A DNA stretch of 64,000 bases from NCBI RefSeq assembly GCF_030283205.1, contig NZ_JASNWF010000013.1, positions 249,041 through 313,040 of the forward strand. The letters are read 5' to 3'. The notes below the pieces were generated by a model. That model searched no databases and was not told the origin of the DNA. It saw only the letters and a list, made by a program, of their open reading frames with translations. The translations under genes were made by a program, and so were the position numbers. The stretch's first letter is position 1; every line of letters begins with the position of its first letter. The DNA comes from Actinomadura opuntiae. Its GTDB lineage: Bacteria; Actinomycetota; Actinomycetes; Streptosporangiales; Streptosporangiaceae. Of this stretch, positions 1 to 7,817 are shown one piece after another.

Positions 1-94
1 CCAGTTCGGCTATGACGTAGTCCTTGGCCACGCTCTGGGCGTAGGCCTCGCCGAACTGCTGGTTCATCCGGTCCCAGAAGACTGTTAGACGCAC
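1..94 (-). CDS. DUF3046 family small protein (5' part only)
   Basis: The minus strand from 94 reads GTG CGT CTA ACA GTC and gives VRLTVFWDRMNQQFGEAYAQ and on to the window edge without a stop. The opening RLTxFW and the FGxAYAxSxAxDxVxxEL pattern are typical of DUF3046, a short actinobacterial protein of unknown function. In mycobacteria and streptomycetes this gene sits next to recA and recX, so those genes probably lie just left of this window; that is inference. Only about 31 codons are visible, so the C-terminus cannot be judged. The start is GTG. Confidence 0.75.
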   Translation of the reverse strand, partial: MRLTVFWDRMNQQFGEAYAQSVAKDYVIAEL

Positions 95-103
95 CCGCCC
101 ACG

Positions 104-1381
104 CTATCCGACGGTCGGCCCGTCCAAGGACTCCGCGACCTCGCCCGGTACAGCGGGGGCGGTTCCCTGGCGGTACTGGCGATGCAGGCCGGTCAGGTAC
201 CGCTCGACGCCTTCGACGACGCGGGCCGTCCGGTAGGAGGGGAAGACGTCGAAGGCGTGCTGCCCGCCCTTCATCTCGGCGTAGATGACCGGCGCTTCGG
301 AGACGTCGCGCAGCCGCTCGACGAAGCGGCGCGCCTCCAGCACGGGGATGAGCGAGTCGTGGCTTCCGTGGATGACGAAGAAGGGCGGCGCGTCCTTGCG
401 GATGTAGGTGACGGGCGATGCCTTGGCGTACGCCTCGCGGTTCTCATCGAAGGGCAGTTTGACGACCATCTTCTCCAGGAGCCGGGTGGCTCCCATAGGG
501 ACCGGCCATGGGCCGGCGTCCACGAGGTTGTAGACGCCGTAGAAGGGGACCGCGCCCTGCACGGAGGTATCCGCGTCCTCGAAGCCGGGCTGGAATTCGG
601 GCACGTTCGCGGTGAGCGCTACCATCGCGGTGAGGTGCCCGCCCGCCGAGCCGCCCGTCACGCAGAGGAAGTCGGGATCGGCGCCGTACTCCTGCGCGTG
701 CTCGCGGTACCAGGCGACGAAGTGCTTGAGGTCGATCAGGTGCTCCGGCCAGGTGGCGCGCGGGCTGAGCCGGTAGTTGACGTTGAACCCGACCCATCCC
801 TGGACGGCCATGTGGTTGAGCAGGGGCAGCCCCTGTTCGCGCTTGTCGCCGATGACCCACGCGCCGCCGTGGATCTGCATGAGCCCCGGCCTCAGCCCAT
901 CGCCGGGGTCCGACCCCGCCGGGCTGTAGACGTCCAGTTTCAGGCGGAGCCGGCCGTCCTCGCGGTAGACGATGTTGCGCTGCACCTTCACGCCCTTGCG
1001 CGGGACCAGGCACAGCGGCGGGACGAACAGCGGCGCCAGCGGGAACCGGGGCGCGCCGTCCGGGTCGAGGTGGAGGGGCGCTCCGCTCTCCCGCAGGGTG
1101 ACGACGGTACGGCGCGACGCGAGGATGATGGCGACGGTACCGGCCGCCCCCAGGACGCCGAGGACGAGCCCGATCCAGCCGGCCCACCCGTCCAGGCCCC
1201 CGTACAGGGAGGTGAGGACGAGCGCGACGGCCTCGGCGACGAGCAGGTGCGGGGCCATCTCGATGGCGAGCCAGCCGGAGAAGAAGCTCGGCACCAGCAG
1301 GAGGGCGTTGCGCCGCGGCGCGTGCGCGTTGACCGCGAGAAGGGCGAACAGGATCCCGAAGGCGAGCAGCAGGTAGGGCAT
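104..1381 (-). CDS. Membrane-anchored alpha/beta-hydrolase (esterase/lipase)
   Basis: This 425-residue protein has two parts. The first ~95 residues hold three hydrophobic segments, which should anchor it in the cytoplasmic membrane. The rest is an alpha/beta-hydrolase of the hormone-sensitive-lipase-like type: HGGAW oxyanion-hole motif near residue 171, nucleophile elbow GGSAGGH near 243, an acid in HGSHDSLIP, and a catalytic His in GGQHAFD. It probably hydrolyses carboxylic esters; the substrate is not evident. The layout resembles mycobacterial LipO/LipQ-type esterases. It is divergent from lhr, and the shared 110-bp spacer holds two short palindromes that may be operators. The chosen ATG is followed directly by the first membrane segment. 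Confidence 0.85.
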   Translation of the reverse strand: MPYLLLAFGILFALLAVNAHAPRRNALLLVPSFFSGWLAIEMAPHLLVAEAVALVLTSLYGGLDGWAGWIGLVLGVLGAAGTVAIILASRRTVVTLRESGAPLHLDPDGAPRFPLAPLFVPPLCLVPRKGVKVQRNIVYREDGRLRLKLDVYSPAGSDPGDGLRPGLMQIHGGAWVIGDKREQGLPLLNHMAVQGWVGFNVNYRLSPRATWPEHLIDLKHFVAWYREHAQEYGADPDFLCVTGGSAGGHLTAMVALTANVPEFQPGFEDADTSVQGAVPFYGVYNLVDAGPWPVPMGATRLLEKMVVKLPFDENREAYAKASPVTYIRKDAPPFFVIHGSHDSLIPVLEARRFVERLRDVSEAPVIYAEMKGGQHAFDVFPSYRTARVVEGVERYLTGLHRQYRQGTAPAVPGEVAESLDGPTVG

Positions 1382-1405
1382 CGCGACTCCTAGGCGGCAG
1401 GCGTC

Positions 1406-1437
1406 CTACCGGTAGACCATGCCCATACAAGCGCTTG
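1406..1437. promoter_or_regulatory. Two palindromes in the esterase/lhr divergent spacer
   Basis: CTACCGGTAG (1406-1415) and CAAGCGCTTG (1428-1437) are perfect 10-bp palindromes 12 bp apart. They lie 25-56 bp upstream of the esterase start. CAAGCGCTTG-like sites are typical of TetR-family repressors. No regulator gene is adjacent, so the regulator would act from elsewhere. The function is inferred. Confidence 0.4.
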
Positions 1438-1491
1438 CTTACAACGTGACGCGCGCCACGCCGCCGCATTCTGTCCGACCCGCGGGGCAGT

Positions 1492-4400
1492 ATGGGCGCC
1501 ATGGGCGGTGACGTGCTCGAACGCTTCTCCCCGGCGACCCGCGAATGGTTCGCCGGGGCGTTCGCCGCGCCCACCCCCGCGCAGGCCGGGGCGTGGGAGT
1601 CGATCGCCGGCGGCGACAACACCCTGGTCGTGGCGCCGACCGGGTCCGGCAAGACCCTCGCCGCGTTCCTGTGGTCGCTCGACCGGCTCGCCGCCGCGGG
1701 CCCGCCGAGCGCGGGCGATGGCGACGCCTCGGCGAAGCCCGATCCGCTGCGCCGGTGCCGCGTGCTGTACGTCTCGCCGCTGAAGGCCCTCGCCGTGGAC
1801 GTCGAGCGCAACCTGCGCGCGCCGCTCACCGGCATCCGGCACGCCGCCCGGCGGCTCGGCCTGCCCGAACCGGACGTCCGGGTCGGGATGCGGTCGGGCG
1901 ACACCCCGGCCGACGAGCGCCGCCGGCTGGCCGTCAAGCCGCCCGACATCCTGATCACCACGCCCGAGTCGCTGTTCCTGATCCTCACCTCACGTGCGCG
2001 CGAGTCGCTGCGGGGCGTCGAGACGGTGATCGTGGACGAGGTGCACGCGGTGGCGGGCACCAAGCGCGGCGCGCACCTGGCGCTGTCCCTGGAGCGCCTG
2101 GACGCCCTGCTGGAGCGGCCCGCGCAGCGGATCGGCCTGTCGGCGACCGTCCGGCCGCCGGAGGAGGTGGCGGCGTTCCTCGGCGGGACGCGGCCCGCGT
2201 CGGTCGTGCAGCCGGGCTCGGACAAGGTGTTCGACCTCGACGTCGTCGTCCCCGTCGAGGACATGGGCGAGGTGGGGCAGTTCGTCGGGGAGTCCGGCAC
2301 GGCCGACCCGCGGCAGCGCAGCATCTGGCCCCACGTGGAGGACCGCCTCCTCGACCTCATCCAGGCGCACCGCTCGACGCTGGTCTTCGCCAACTCCCGC
2401 CGCCTGGCGGAGCGCCTGTGCGGGCGGCTGAACGAACTGGCCTACGAGCGCGCCACCGGCGAGCCGCTGCCGGAAGACCACTCCCCCGCGGCGACGATGG
2501 CGCAGGCGGGCGCAGCCAAGGGCGCCGTGACGGAGATCGCCCGCGCGCACCACGGGTCAGTCTCCAAGGAGGAGCGGGCCGTGATCGAGAACGCGCTCAA
2601 GGAGGGCCGCCTTCCCGCGGTCGTCGCGACGTCCAGCCTGGAGCTGGGCATCGACATGGGCGCGGTCGACCTGGTCGTCCAGGTGGAGTCGCCGCCGTCG
2701 GTGGCCAGCGGGCTGCAGCGGGTCGGCCGGGCCGGGCACCAGGTGGGGGCGGTGTCCAAGGGCGTCATCTTCCCCAAGTACCGCGGCGACCTCGTCCAGA
2801 CGGCCGTGGTGGCCGAGCGGATGCGCGGCGGCGCGATCGAGGAGCTGCACTATCCGCGCAACCCGCTCGACGTGCTCGCGCAGCAGATCGTGGCGATGGT
2901 GTCCATGGACGAGTGGACGGTCGACGATCTGGAGACCCTCGTCAAGCGCGCGGCCCCCTACGCGACGCTGCCGAGATCGGCGCTGGAGGCGACCCTCGAC
3001 ATGCTCGCCGGGCGCTACCCGAGCGACGAGTTCGGCGAGCTGCGCCCGCGCCTGGTCTGGGACCGCGTCACCGGCGTCCTGCACGACCGTCCCGGTGCGC
3101 AGCGCCTCGCGGTGACCAGCGGCGGCACCATCCCTGACCGGGGCCTCTTCGGCGTGTTCCTCGTCGGCGAGAAGTCGTCCCGCGTGGGCGAGCTCGACGA
3201 GGAGATGGTCTACGAGTCGCGGGTGGGCGACGTGTTCGTCCTGGGCGCCAGCTCGTGGCGGATCGAGGACATCACGCCCGACCGCGTCCTCGTCTCGCCC
3301 GCCCCGGGGCAGCCGGGCAAGCTCCCCTTCTGGCATGGCGACACGCTCGGACGCCCCGCCGAGCTGGGACGCGCCCTGGGCGCGTTCACTCGTGAGCTGG
3401 CCGGGCTCCCCACCGAGACGGCCCGCGAGCGCGTCACCACCGCCGGCCTCGACGAGTGGGCGGCCGGCAACCTCGTCTCGTACCTGAGCGAGCAGCGGGA
3501 GGCCACCGGGCACGTCCCCGACGACCGGACGATGGTCGTCGAACGGTTCCGCGACGAGCTCGGCGACTGGCGGATGGTCGTCCACTCGCCGCTCGGCGCG
3601 CGCGTGCACGCGCCGTGGGCGCTTGCCATCGCGGGCCGGCTGCGCGAGCGGTACGGCGTCGACGCGCAGGCCATGCACGCCGACGACGGCATCGTCATCC
3701 GCATCCCCGACATGGACGAGCCGCCGAGCCTCGACCTCGCGGTGTTCGACGCCGACGACATCGAGCGCATCGTGGTGGACGAGCTGGGCGGCTCCGCCCT
3801 GTTCGCCGCGCGGTTCCGCGAATGCGCGGCACGGTCCCTGCTGCTGCCCCGCCGCCGTCCCGACAAGCGGATGCCGCTGTGGCAGCAGCGCCAGCGCGCC
3901 GCGCAGCTGCTGGCGGTCGCGAGCAAGTACCCGTCGTTCCCGATCGTCCTGGAGACGATGCGCGAGTGCCTGCAGGACGTGTTCGACGTTCCGGGCCTCG
4001 TCCAGCTGATGCGCGACATGTCGGGCCGCAAGGTCCGCATGGTCGAGGTGGAGACGCCCGAGCCGTCGCCCTACGCGCGCTCCCTGCTGTTCCACTACGT
4101 CGGCGCGTTCATGTACGAGGGCGACTCGCCGCTGGCGGAGCGCCGCGCCCAGGCGCTCGCGCTCGACTCGGCCCTGCTCGCCGAACTGCTCGGCCAGGCC
4201 GACCTGCGCGAGTTGCTCGATCCGGACGCGGTCGCCGACATCGAGCGGGAGTTGCAGCGCCTCGCCCCCGACCGCCGCGTCCGCGACCTCGAAGGCGTCG
4301 CCGATCTCCTGCGCGCGCTCGGCCCGCTGACGACCACCGAGGTCGCGCTGAGAACGACCTTGACACCCGACGCCGCGGCGGCCGTCGATCCGCGCCCCGC

Positions 4401-6267
4401 CGACGGGCCCGGTACCGGCCCGGATGGCGAACCCGGCGGCGTCGCCGCATTCCCCGTCCACGACGACCAGGTCATACCCGGTTCGGCAGAAGCGGTACGA
4501 GCCGGCGAGCCGGGCGATCCCGCGCGACCGGCGCGGGACGTGCTCGTGTGGGCGTCGCGGTGGCTGGAGGAGCTGGAGGCGACGCGGCGCGCGATCCGCG
4601 TCCGCGTCGCCGGCGAAGAGCGGTGGGCCGCGATCGAGGACGCGGGCCGGCTCCGCGACGCGCTCGGCGCGCCGCTTCCCGTGGGCGTCCCCGAGGCGTT
4701 CCTCGAACCGGTGGACGACCCGCTCGGCGACCTGGTGTCGCGCTACGCGCGCACGCACGGGCCCTTCCGCACCGGCGAGGTCGCGGCGCGGTTCGGGCTC
4801 GGCGCCGCCGTGGTCGCCGAGACGCTGCGGCGGCTGGCGGGCGCGGGACGGGTCGTCGAGGGCGAGTTCCTGCCCGTCGAGGCCGTGAAGGGCCCGCTGA
4901 CCGGCGAGTGGTGCGACGCCGGGGTGCTGCGGACGCTGCGGCGCCGGTCCCTGGCCCGGCTGCGCGCCGAGGTGGAGCCGTCCCCGCCGGAGTCGCTCGG
5001 CCGGTTCCTGCCGGCCTGGCACGGCATCGCGGGCGGGTCGCGACTGCGCGGCATCGACGCGCTCGTCCAGGCGATCGAGCAGCTGCAGGGCGCGGCGGTG
5101 CCCGCGTCGGCGCTGGAGTCGCTGGTGCTGCCATCGCGGGTCGCGGGCTACTCCCCCGCCATGCTCGACGAGCTGACGTCCGCCGGCGAGGTGGTGTGGG
5201 CGGGCCAGGGCGGCCTGCCCGGCGGCGACGGCTGGGTCTCGCTGTACCTGGCCGACACCGCGCCGCTGCTCATGCCGGAACCCGCGGAGATCACCCTCAC
5301 GCCCGCGCACCAGGCCGTCCTCGACAACCTCGAAGGCGGCGGCGCGCTGTTCTTCCGCACCCTCGCCGACCGCGTCAACGCGCAGGTCGCCACCGCCGAC
5401 GCCGACCTCGCCACCGCCGTGTGGGACCTGGTCTGGGCGGGGCACCTGACCAACGACACCCTCGCCCCGCTGCGCGCGGCGCTCGGCTCCGGACGTCCCA
5501 CGCACCGGTCGCGGACGACCCGGCGCGGCCGTCCCGTCCTGCCGTCCAGGACGGGCCCGCCCACGGTCGCGGGCCGCTGGTGGCCGCTTCCGGTGCGCGA
5601 GACCGCGGCGACGCTGCGCTCGCACGCGCTGGCGGAGGCGCTGCTGGAGCGGTACGGCATCGTGATCCGCGGCGCGGTGGCGGCCGAACGCACTCCCGGC
5701 GGGTTCTCGGCGGTGTATCCGGTGCTGCGCGCCTTCGAGGAGAGCGGACGGTGCCGGCGCGGGTACTTCGTCGAGGGCTTGGGCGCCGCGCAGTTCGCGC
5801 TGCCCGGCGCGGTCGACCGGCTCCGCGCGCTGCGCCCGGCCGCCGCGCCCGACGACATCTCCGCCCTGTGGGAGACGCCCCGCAAACCGGATGTCCGCGC
5901 GCTGGTCCTCGCCGCGGCCGACCCCGCCAACCCGTACGGCGCCGCCCTGCCCTGGCCCGGCCGCGACGACGAGGTCGCCAGCGGCCACAAGCCGGGCCGC
6001 AAGGCCGGCGCGCTGGTCGTGCTGGTCGAGGGACGCCTCGTCCTGTACGTGGAGCGCGGCGGCAAGACACTGCTGACCTGGGACGACGATCCCGAGGTGC
6101 TGCGGCCGGCGGTCGACGCGCTCGCCCTGGCGGTCCGCGAGGGGGCGCTCGGCAAGCTGACCGTCGAGCGGGCCGACGGCACCGCGATCAACGACTCGCC
6201 GCTCGCCGCCGCGCTGGAGTCCGCAGGCTTCCATCCGACTCCTCGCGGCCTTCGCCTGCGCTCCTGA
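1492..6267 (+). CDS. lhr: Large superfamily-2 helicase Lhr
   Basis: This 1591-residue protein is an ATP-dependent DNA/RNA-DNA helicase of the Lhr family, involved in DNA repair in mycobacteria and E. coli. Visible motifs are Walker A APTGSGKT (residues ~48-55), DEVH box (~181), SAT (LSATVRPPEE), and the motif V/VI region GLQRVGRAGHQ. After the helicase core come winged-helix/beta-barrel segments and the long C-terminal domain found in full-length bacterial Lhr, where E. coli Lhr carries a DNA glycosylase activity. Length fits the long bacterial form (about 1500-1600 residues). ATG codons at 1492 and 1501 both fit; GGGGCAG lies upstream. Its 3' end overlaps the convergent transporter gene by 80 bp. 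Being near the recA side of the chromosome fits a repair role. Confidence 0.92.
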   Translation: MGAMGGDVLERFSPATREWFAGAFAAPTPAQAGAWESIAGGDNTLVVAPTGSGKTLAAFLWSLDRLAAAGPPSAGDGDASAKPDPLRRCRVLYVSPLKALAVDVERNLRAPLTGIRHAARRLGLPEPDVRVGMRSGDTPADERRRLAVKPPDILITTPESLFLILTSRARESLRGVETVIVDEVHAVAGTKRGAHLALSLERLDALLERPAQRIGLSATVRPPEEVAAFLGGTRPASVVQPGSDKVFDLDVVVPVEDMGEVGQFVGESGTADPRQRSIWPHVEDRLLDLIQAHRSTLVFANSRRLAERLCGRLNELAYERATGEPLPEDHSPAATMAQAGAAKGAVTEIARAHHGSVSKEERAVIENALKEGRLPAVVATSSLELGIDMGAVDLVVQVESPPSVASGLQRVGRAGHQVGAVSKGVIFPKYRGDLVQTAVVAERMRGGAIEELHYPRNPLDVLAQQIVAMVSMDEWTVDDLETLVKRAAPYATLPRSALEATLDMLAGRYPSDEFGELRPRLVWDRVTGVLHDRPGAQRLAVTSGGTIPDRGLFGVFLVGEKSSRVGELDEEMVYESRVGDVFVLGASSWRIEDITPDRVLVSPAPGQPGKLPFWHGDTLGRPAELGRALGAFTRELAGLPTETARERVTTAGLDEWAAGNLVSYLSEQREATGHVPDDRTMVVERFRDELGDWRMVVHSPLGARVHAPWALAIAGRLRERYGVDAQAMHADDGIVIRIPDMDEPPSLDLAVFDADDIERIVVDELGGSALFAARFRECAARSLLLPRRRPDKRMPLWQQRQRAAQLLAVASKYPSFPIVLETMRECLQDVFDVPGLVQLMRDMSGRKVRMVEVETPEPSPYARSLLFHYVGAFMYEGDSPLAERRAQALALDSALLAELLGQADLRELLDPDAVADIERELQRLAPDRRVRDLEGVADLLRALGPLTTTEVALRTTLTPDAAAAVDPRPADGPGTGPDGEPGGVAAFPVHDDQVIPGSAEAVRAGEPGDPARPARDVLVWASRWLEELEATRRAIRVRVAGEERWAAIEDAGRLRDALGAPLPVGVPEAFLEPVDDPLGDLVSRYARTHGPFRTGEVAARFGLGAAVVAETLRRLAGAGRVVEGEFLPVEAVKGPLTGEWCDAGVLRTLRRRSLARLRAEVEPSPPESLGRFLPAWHGIAGGSRLRGIDALVQAIEQLQGAAVPASALESLVLPSRVAGYSPAMLDELTSAGEVVWAGQGGLPGGDGWVSLYLADTAPLLMPEPAEITLTPAHQAVLDNLEGGGALFFRTLADRVNAQVATADADLATAVWDLVWAGHLTNDTLAPLRAALGSGRPTHRSRTTRRGRPVLPSRTGPPTVAGRWWPLPVRETAATLRSHALAEALLERYGIVIRGAVAAERTPGGFSAVYPVLRAFEESGRCRRGYFVEGLGAAQFALPGAVDRLRALRPAAAPDDISALWETPRKPDVRALVLAAADPANPYGAALPWPGRDDEVASGHKPGRKAGALVVLVEGRLVLYVERGGKTLLTWDDDPEVLRPAVDALALAVREGALGKLTVERADGTAINDSPLAAALESAGFHPTPRGLRLRS

Positions 6268-7177
6268 CCCGGGTCTTCGCGAGAGACCGGGGGGCGGGCG
6301 CTCGCAGGACGACGGCCACGGCAGCGGCGCACGCCAGGACGCCCACCAGCGACAGCGGCGTGAGCGTGCTGCCGAACAGCGCCCACGCGCCGAACATGGT
6401 GGCGGGCGGGGTGAGGTAGAGGAGGGCGGAGGCGCGGCCGACGCCGCTGCGCCGGACGTTCACCCAGTACAGGCCGTAGCCGCCGAACATCGCCAGCACC
6501 ACGAGGACGGCGATGGCGGTCCAGAAGGCGGGGTCCGCCGGCGGGGCCAGGCCGCCGCCGGCTCCGGCGAGGGCGGTGAAGATCAGCGCGCTGGTCCCTG
6601 CCTGGACGGTGAGGGCGTCGACGACGCCCACGGACGGCCGCGTGCGGCGTTCGATCAGGGTGGCGCCGACGAGGCAGAGCGTCGCGGCGAGCGGGAGCGC
6701 GTAGGCCCACGAGGGCGCTCCTCCGCGCAGGTCGCCGCCGACCACGAGCGCGACGCCGCCGAGGCCCACGACGAATCCGGCCAGCTGCCGCCGGGTGATC
6801 GGCTCGCCGAGCACGGGCACCGCGAGGACGGCGGCGAGCAGCGGCTGCAGCGCGGTGATCAGGTTGTCGACGCCGGCGCTGACGCCGAGCTCGGCGGCCA
6901 GGAAGACCCCGTACAGGTATCCGCCCTGCCCCAGGGCCCCGATGAGGACGTGCAGGGCGAGATCGCGAGCCGGGATGCGGGGACGCCGCCAGCAGGCCCA
7001 CGCCAGGAGCAGGCCGCCGGCGACGATGAACCGCCAGGCCAGCAGGGTGCTCGCCGGGGCGGCGCCCGCGCCGAGCTGCGCGCCGATGAAGCCGGAGCTC
7101 CAGGTCACGACGAACACGGTGCCGAGCACGGTGCCGATCAGGGCGTCGCGGCGCGGAGCGATGGCGGAGGTATACAT
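6188..7177 (-). CDS. EamA/DMT-superfamily transporter
   Basis: This is a predicted 329-residue inner-membrane protein with about ten hydrophobic helices in two EamA repeats, typical of drug/metabolite transporters. The substrate is unknown. I start it at ATG 7177 (MYTSAIAPRR) because the frame further upstream lies inside the divergent tetR gene and is not protein-like. That start codon sits inside the first operator palindrome (7176-7185), so binding of the regulator would cover it. The last 26 codons overlap the 3' end of lhr on the other strand. The divergent TetR regulator very probably controls it, perhaps as an exporter induced by its substrate. Confidence 0.82.
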   Translation of the reverse strand: MYTSAIAPRRDALIGTVLGTVFVVTWSSGFIGAQLGAGAAPASTLLAWRFIVAGGLLLAWACWRRPRIPARDLALHVLIGALGQGGYLYGVFLAAELGVSAGVDNLITALQPLLAAVLAVPVLGEPITRRQLAGFVVGLGGVALVVGGDLRGGAPSWAYALPLAATLCLVGATLIERRTRPSVGVVDALTVQAGTSALIFTALAGAGGGLAPPADPAFWTAIAVLVVLAMFGGYGLYWVNVRRSGVGRASALLYLTPPATMFGAWALFGSTLTPLSLVGVLACAAAVAVVLRAPAPRSLAKTRVRSAGEGREESDGSLRTPARRRAASR

Positions 7178-7210
7178 ACCGGTATAGTTACCCCATATCC
7201 ATACCGGTAT
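7176..7210. promoter_or_regulatory. Twin TetR operators and tetR promoter
   Basis: The palindrome ATACCGGTAT occurs twice, at 7176-7185 and 7201-7210, with a centre-to-centre distance of 25 bp. A good -10 box for the plus-strand tetR gene, TATAGT (7183-7188), overlaps the first copy, and the start codon of the transporter overlaps it too. Two identical sites on a divergent spacer are the usual sign of an autoregulated TetR repressor that also controls its neighbour. Confidence 0.75.
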
Positions 7211-7258
7211 GTAAACTTGGCCGCGCCGGACCGAAGAGCCAGGTCGAAGGAGCCGCCG

Positions 7259-7816
7259 ATGCCCGCCACCACCGGGGAGCGCCCGCTCACCCCCGCCGCG
7301 CGGCGGGTGCTCCAGGTCGCGAGCGAGCTGTTCTACGAGCGCGGCATCGGCTCGGTCGGCATGGAGCTCGTCGCGGCCGAGGCCGGGGTCACCAAGAAGA
7401 CCGTCTACGACCGGTTCGGCTCCAAGGAGGCGCTCGTCCTGGCCTACCTGCGCGCCCGCGACGCGCGCTGGCGGGAGTTCATGACCCGGCGGATCGACGC
7501 GGTCCCCGGCCCCCGCGACCGCGTCCTCGCGACCTTCGACGCCCTTGGCGAATGGCTGTCCACCGAATGCGGGCGCGGCTGCTCGATGGTGAACGCCTGC
7601 GCCGAGCTCCCCGATCCCCGGCATCCCGTCCACGGGGTGGCCGCGGAGCAGAAGTCCTGGGTCAGGGACCTGTACGCCGGACTGGTCGCCGACGGGACGC
7701 TGGCCGACCAGCTCCTCATCCTGCACGAGGGCGCGGTCGTCGCCTTCAGCGTCGGCGGCGTCGGCGACGCCGCCGCCAAGGCCCGCGCCGCCGCCGACGC
7801 GCTCCTGCCCCGGTAG
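7259..7816 (+). CDS. TetR-family transcriptional repressor
   Basis: This 185-residue protein has an N-terminal TetR helix-turn-helix (about residues 12-60; AAEAGVTKKTVYDRFGSKEA) and a variable C-terminal ligand domain with GCSMVNACAELPDP, a pattern seen in several actinobacterial TetR proteins. The ATG at 7259 has a strong ribosome-binding site, GAAGGAG (7246-7252), and lies downstream of both operators, so I prefer it over longer in-frame starts. It is divergent from the DMT transporter and most likely represses it and itself. The stop is one base from the end of convergent secA2. Confidence 0.88.
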   Translation: MPATTGERPLTPAARRVLQVASELFYERGIGSVGMELVAAEAGVTKKTVYDRFGSKEALVLAYLRARDARWREFMTRRIDAVPGPRDRVLATFDALGEWLSTECGRGCSMVNACAELPDPRHPVHGVAAEQKSWVRDLYAGLVADGTLADQLLILHEGAVVAFSVGGVGDAAAKARAAADALLPR

Positions 7817-7817
7817 G

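Noticed and set aside
2557..6234. A 1225-codon open frame on the minus strand opposite lhr
   Set aside because: Its protein is a low-complexity Arg/Gly/Ala/Val text without domains, and lhr on the plus strand has all helicase motifs. Such antisense frames are a by-product of high GC content.
6950..7258. Upstream in-frame extension of the tetR gene
   Set aside because: It would run through both operators and the divergent transporter gene; ATG 7259 has a strong Shine-Dalgarno.
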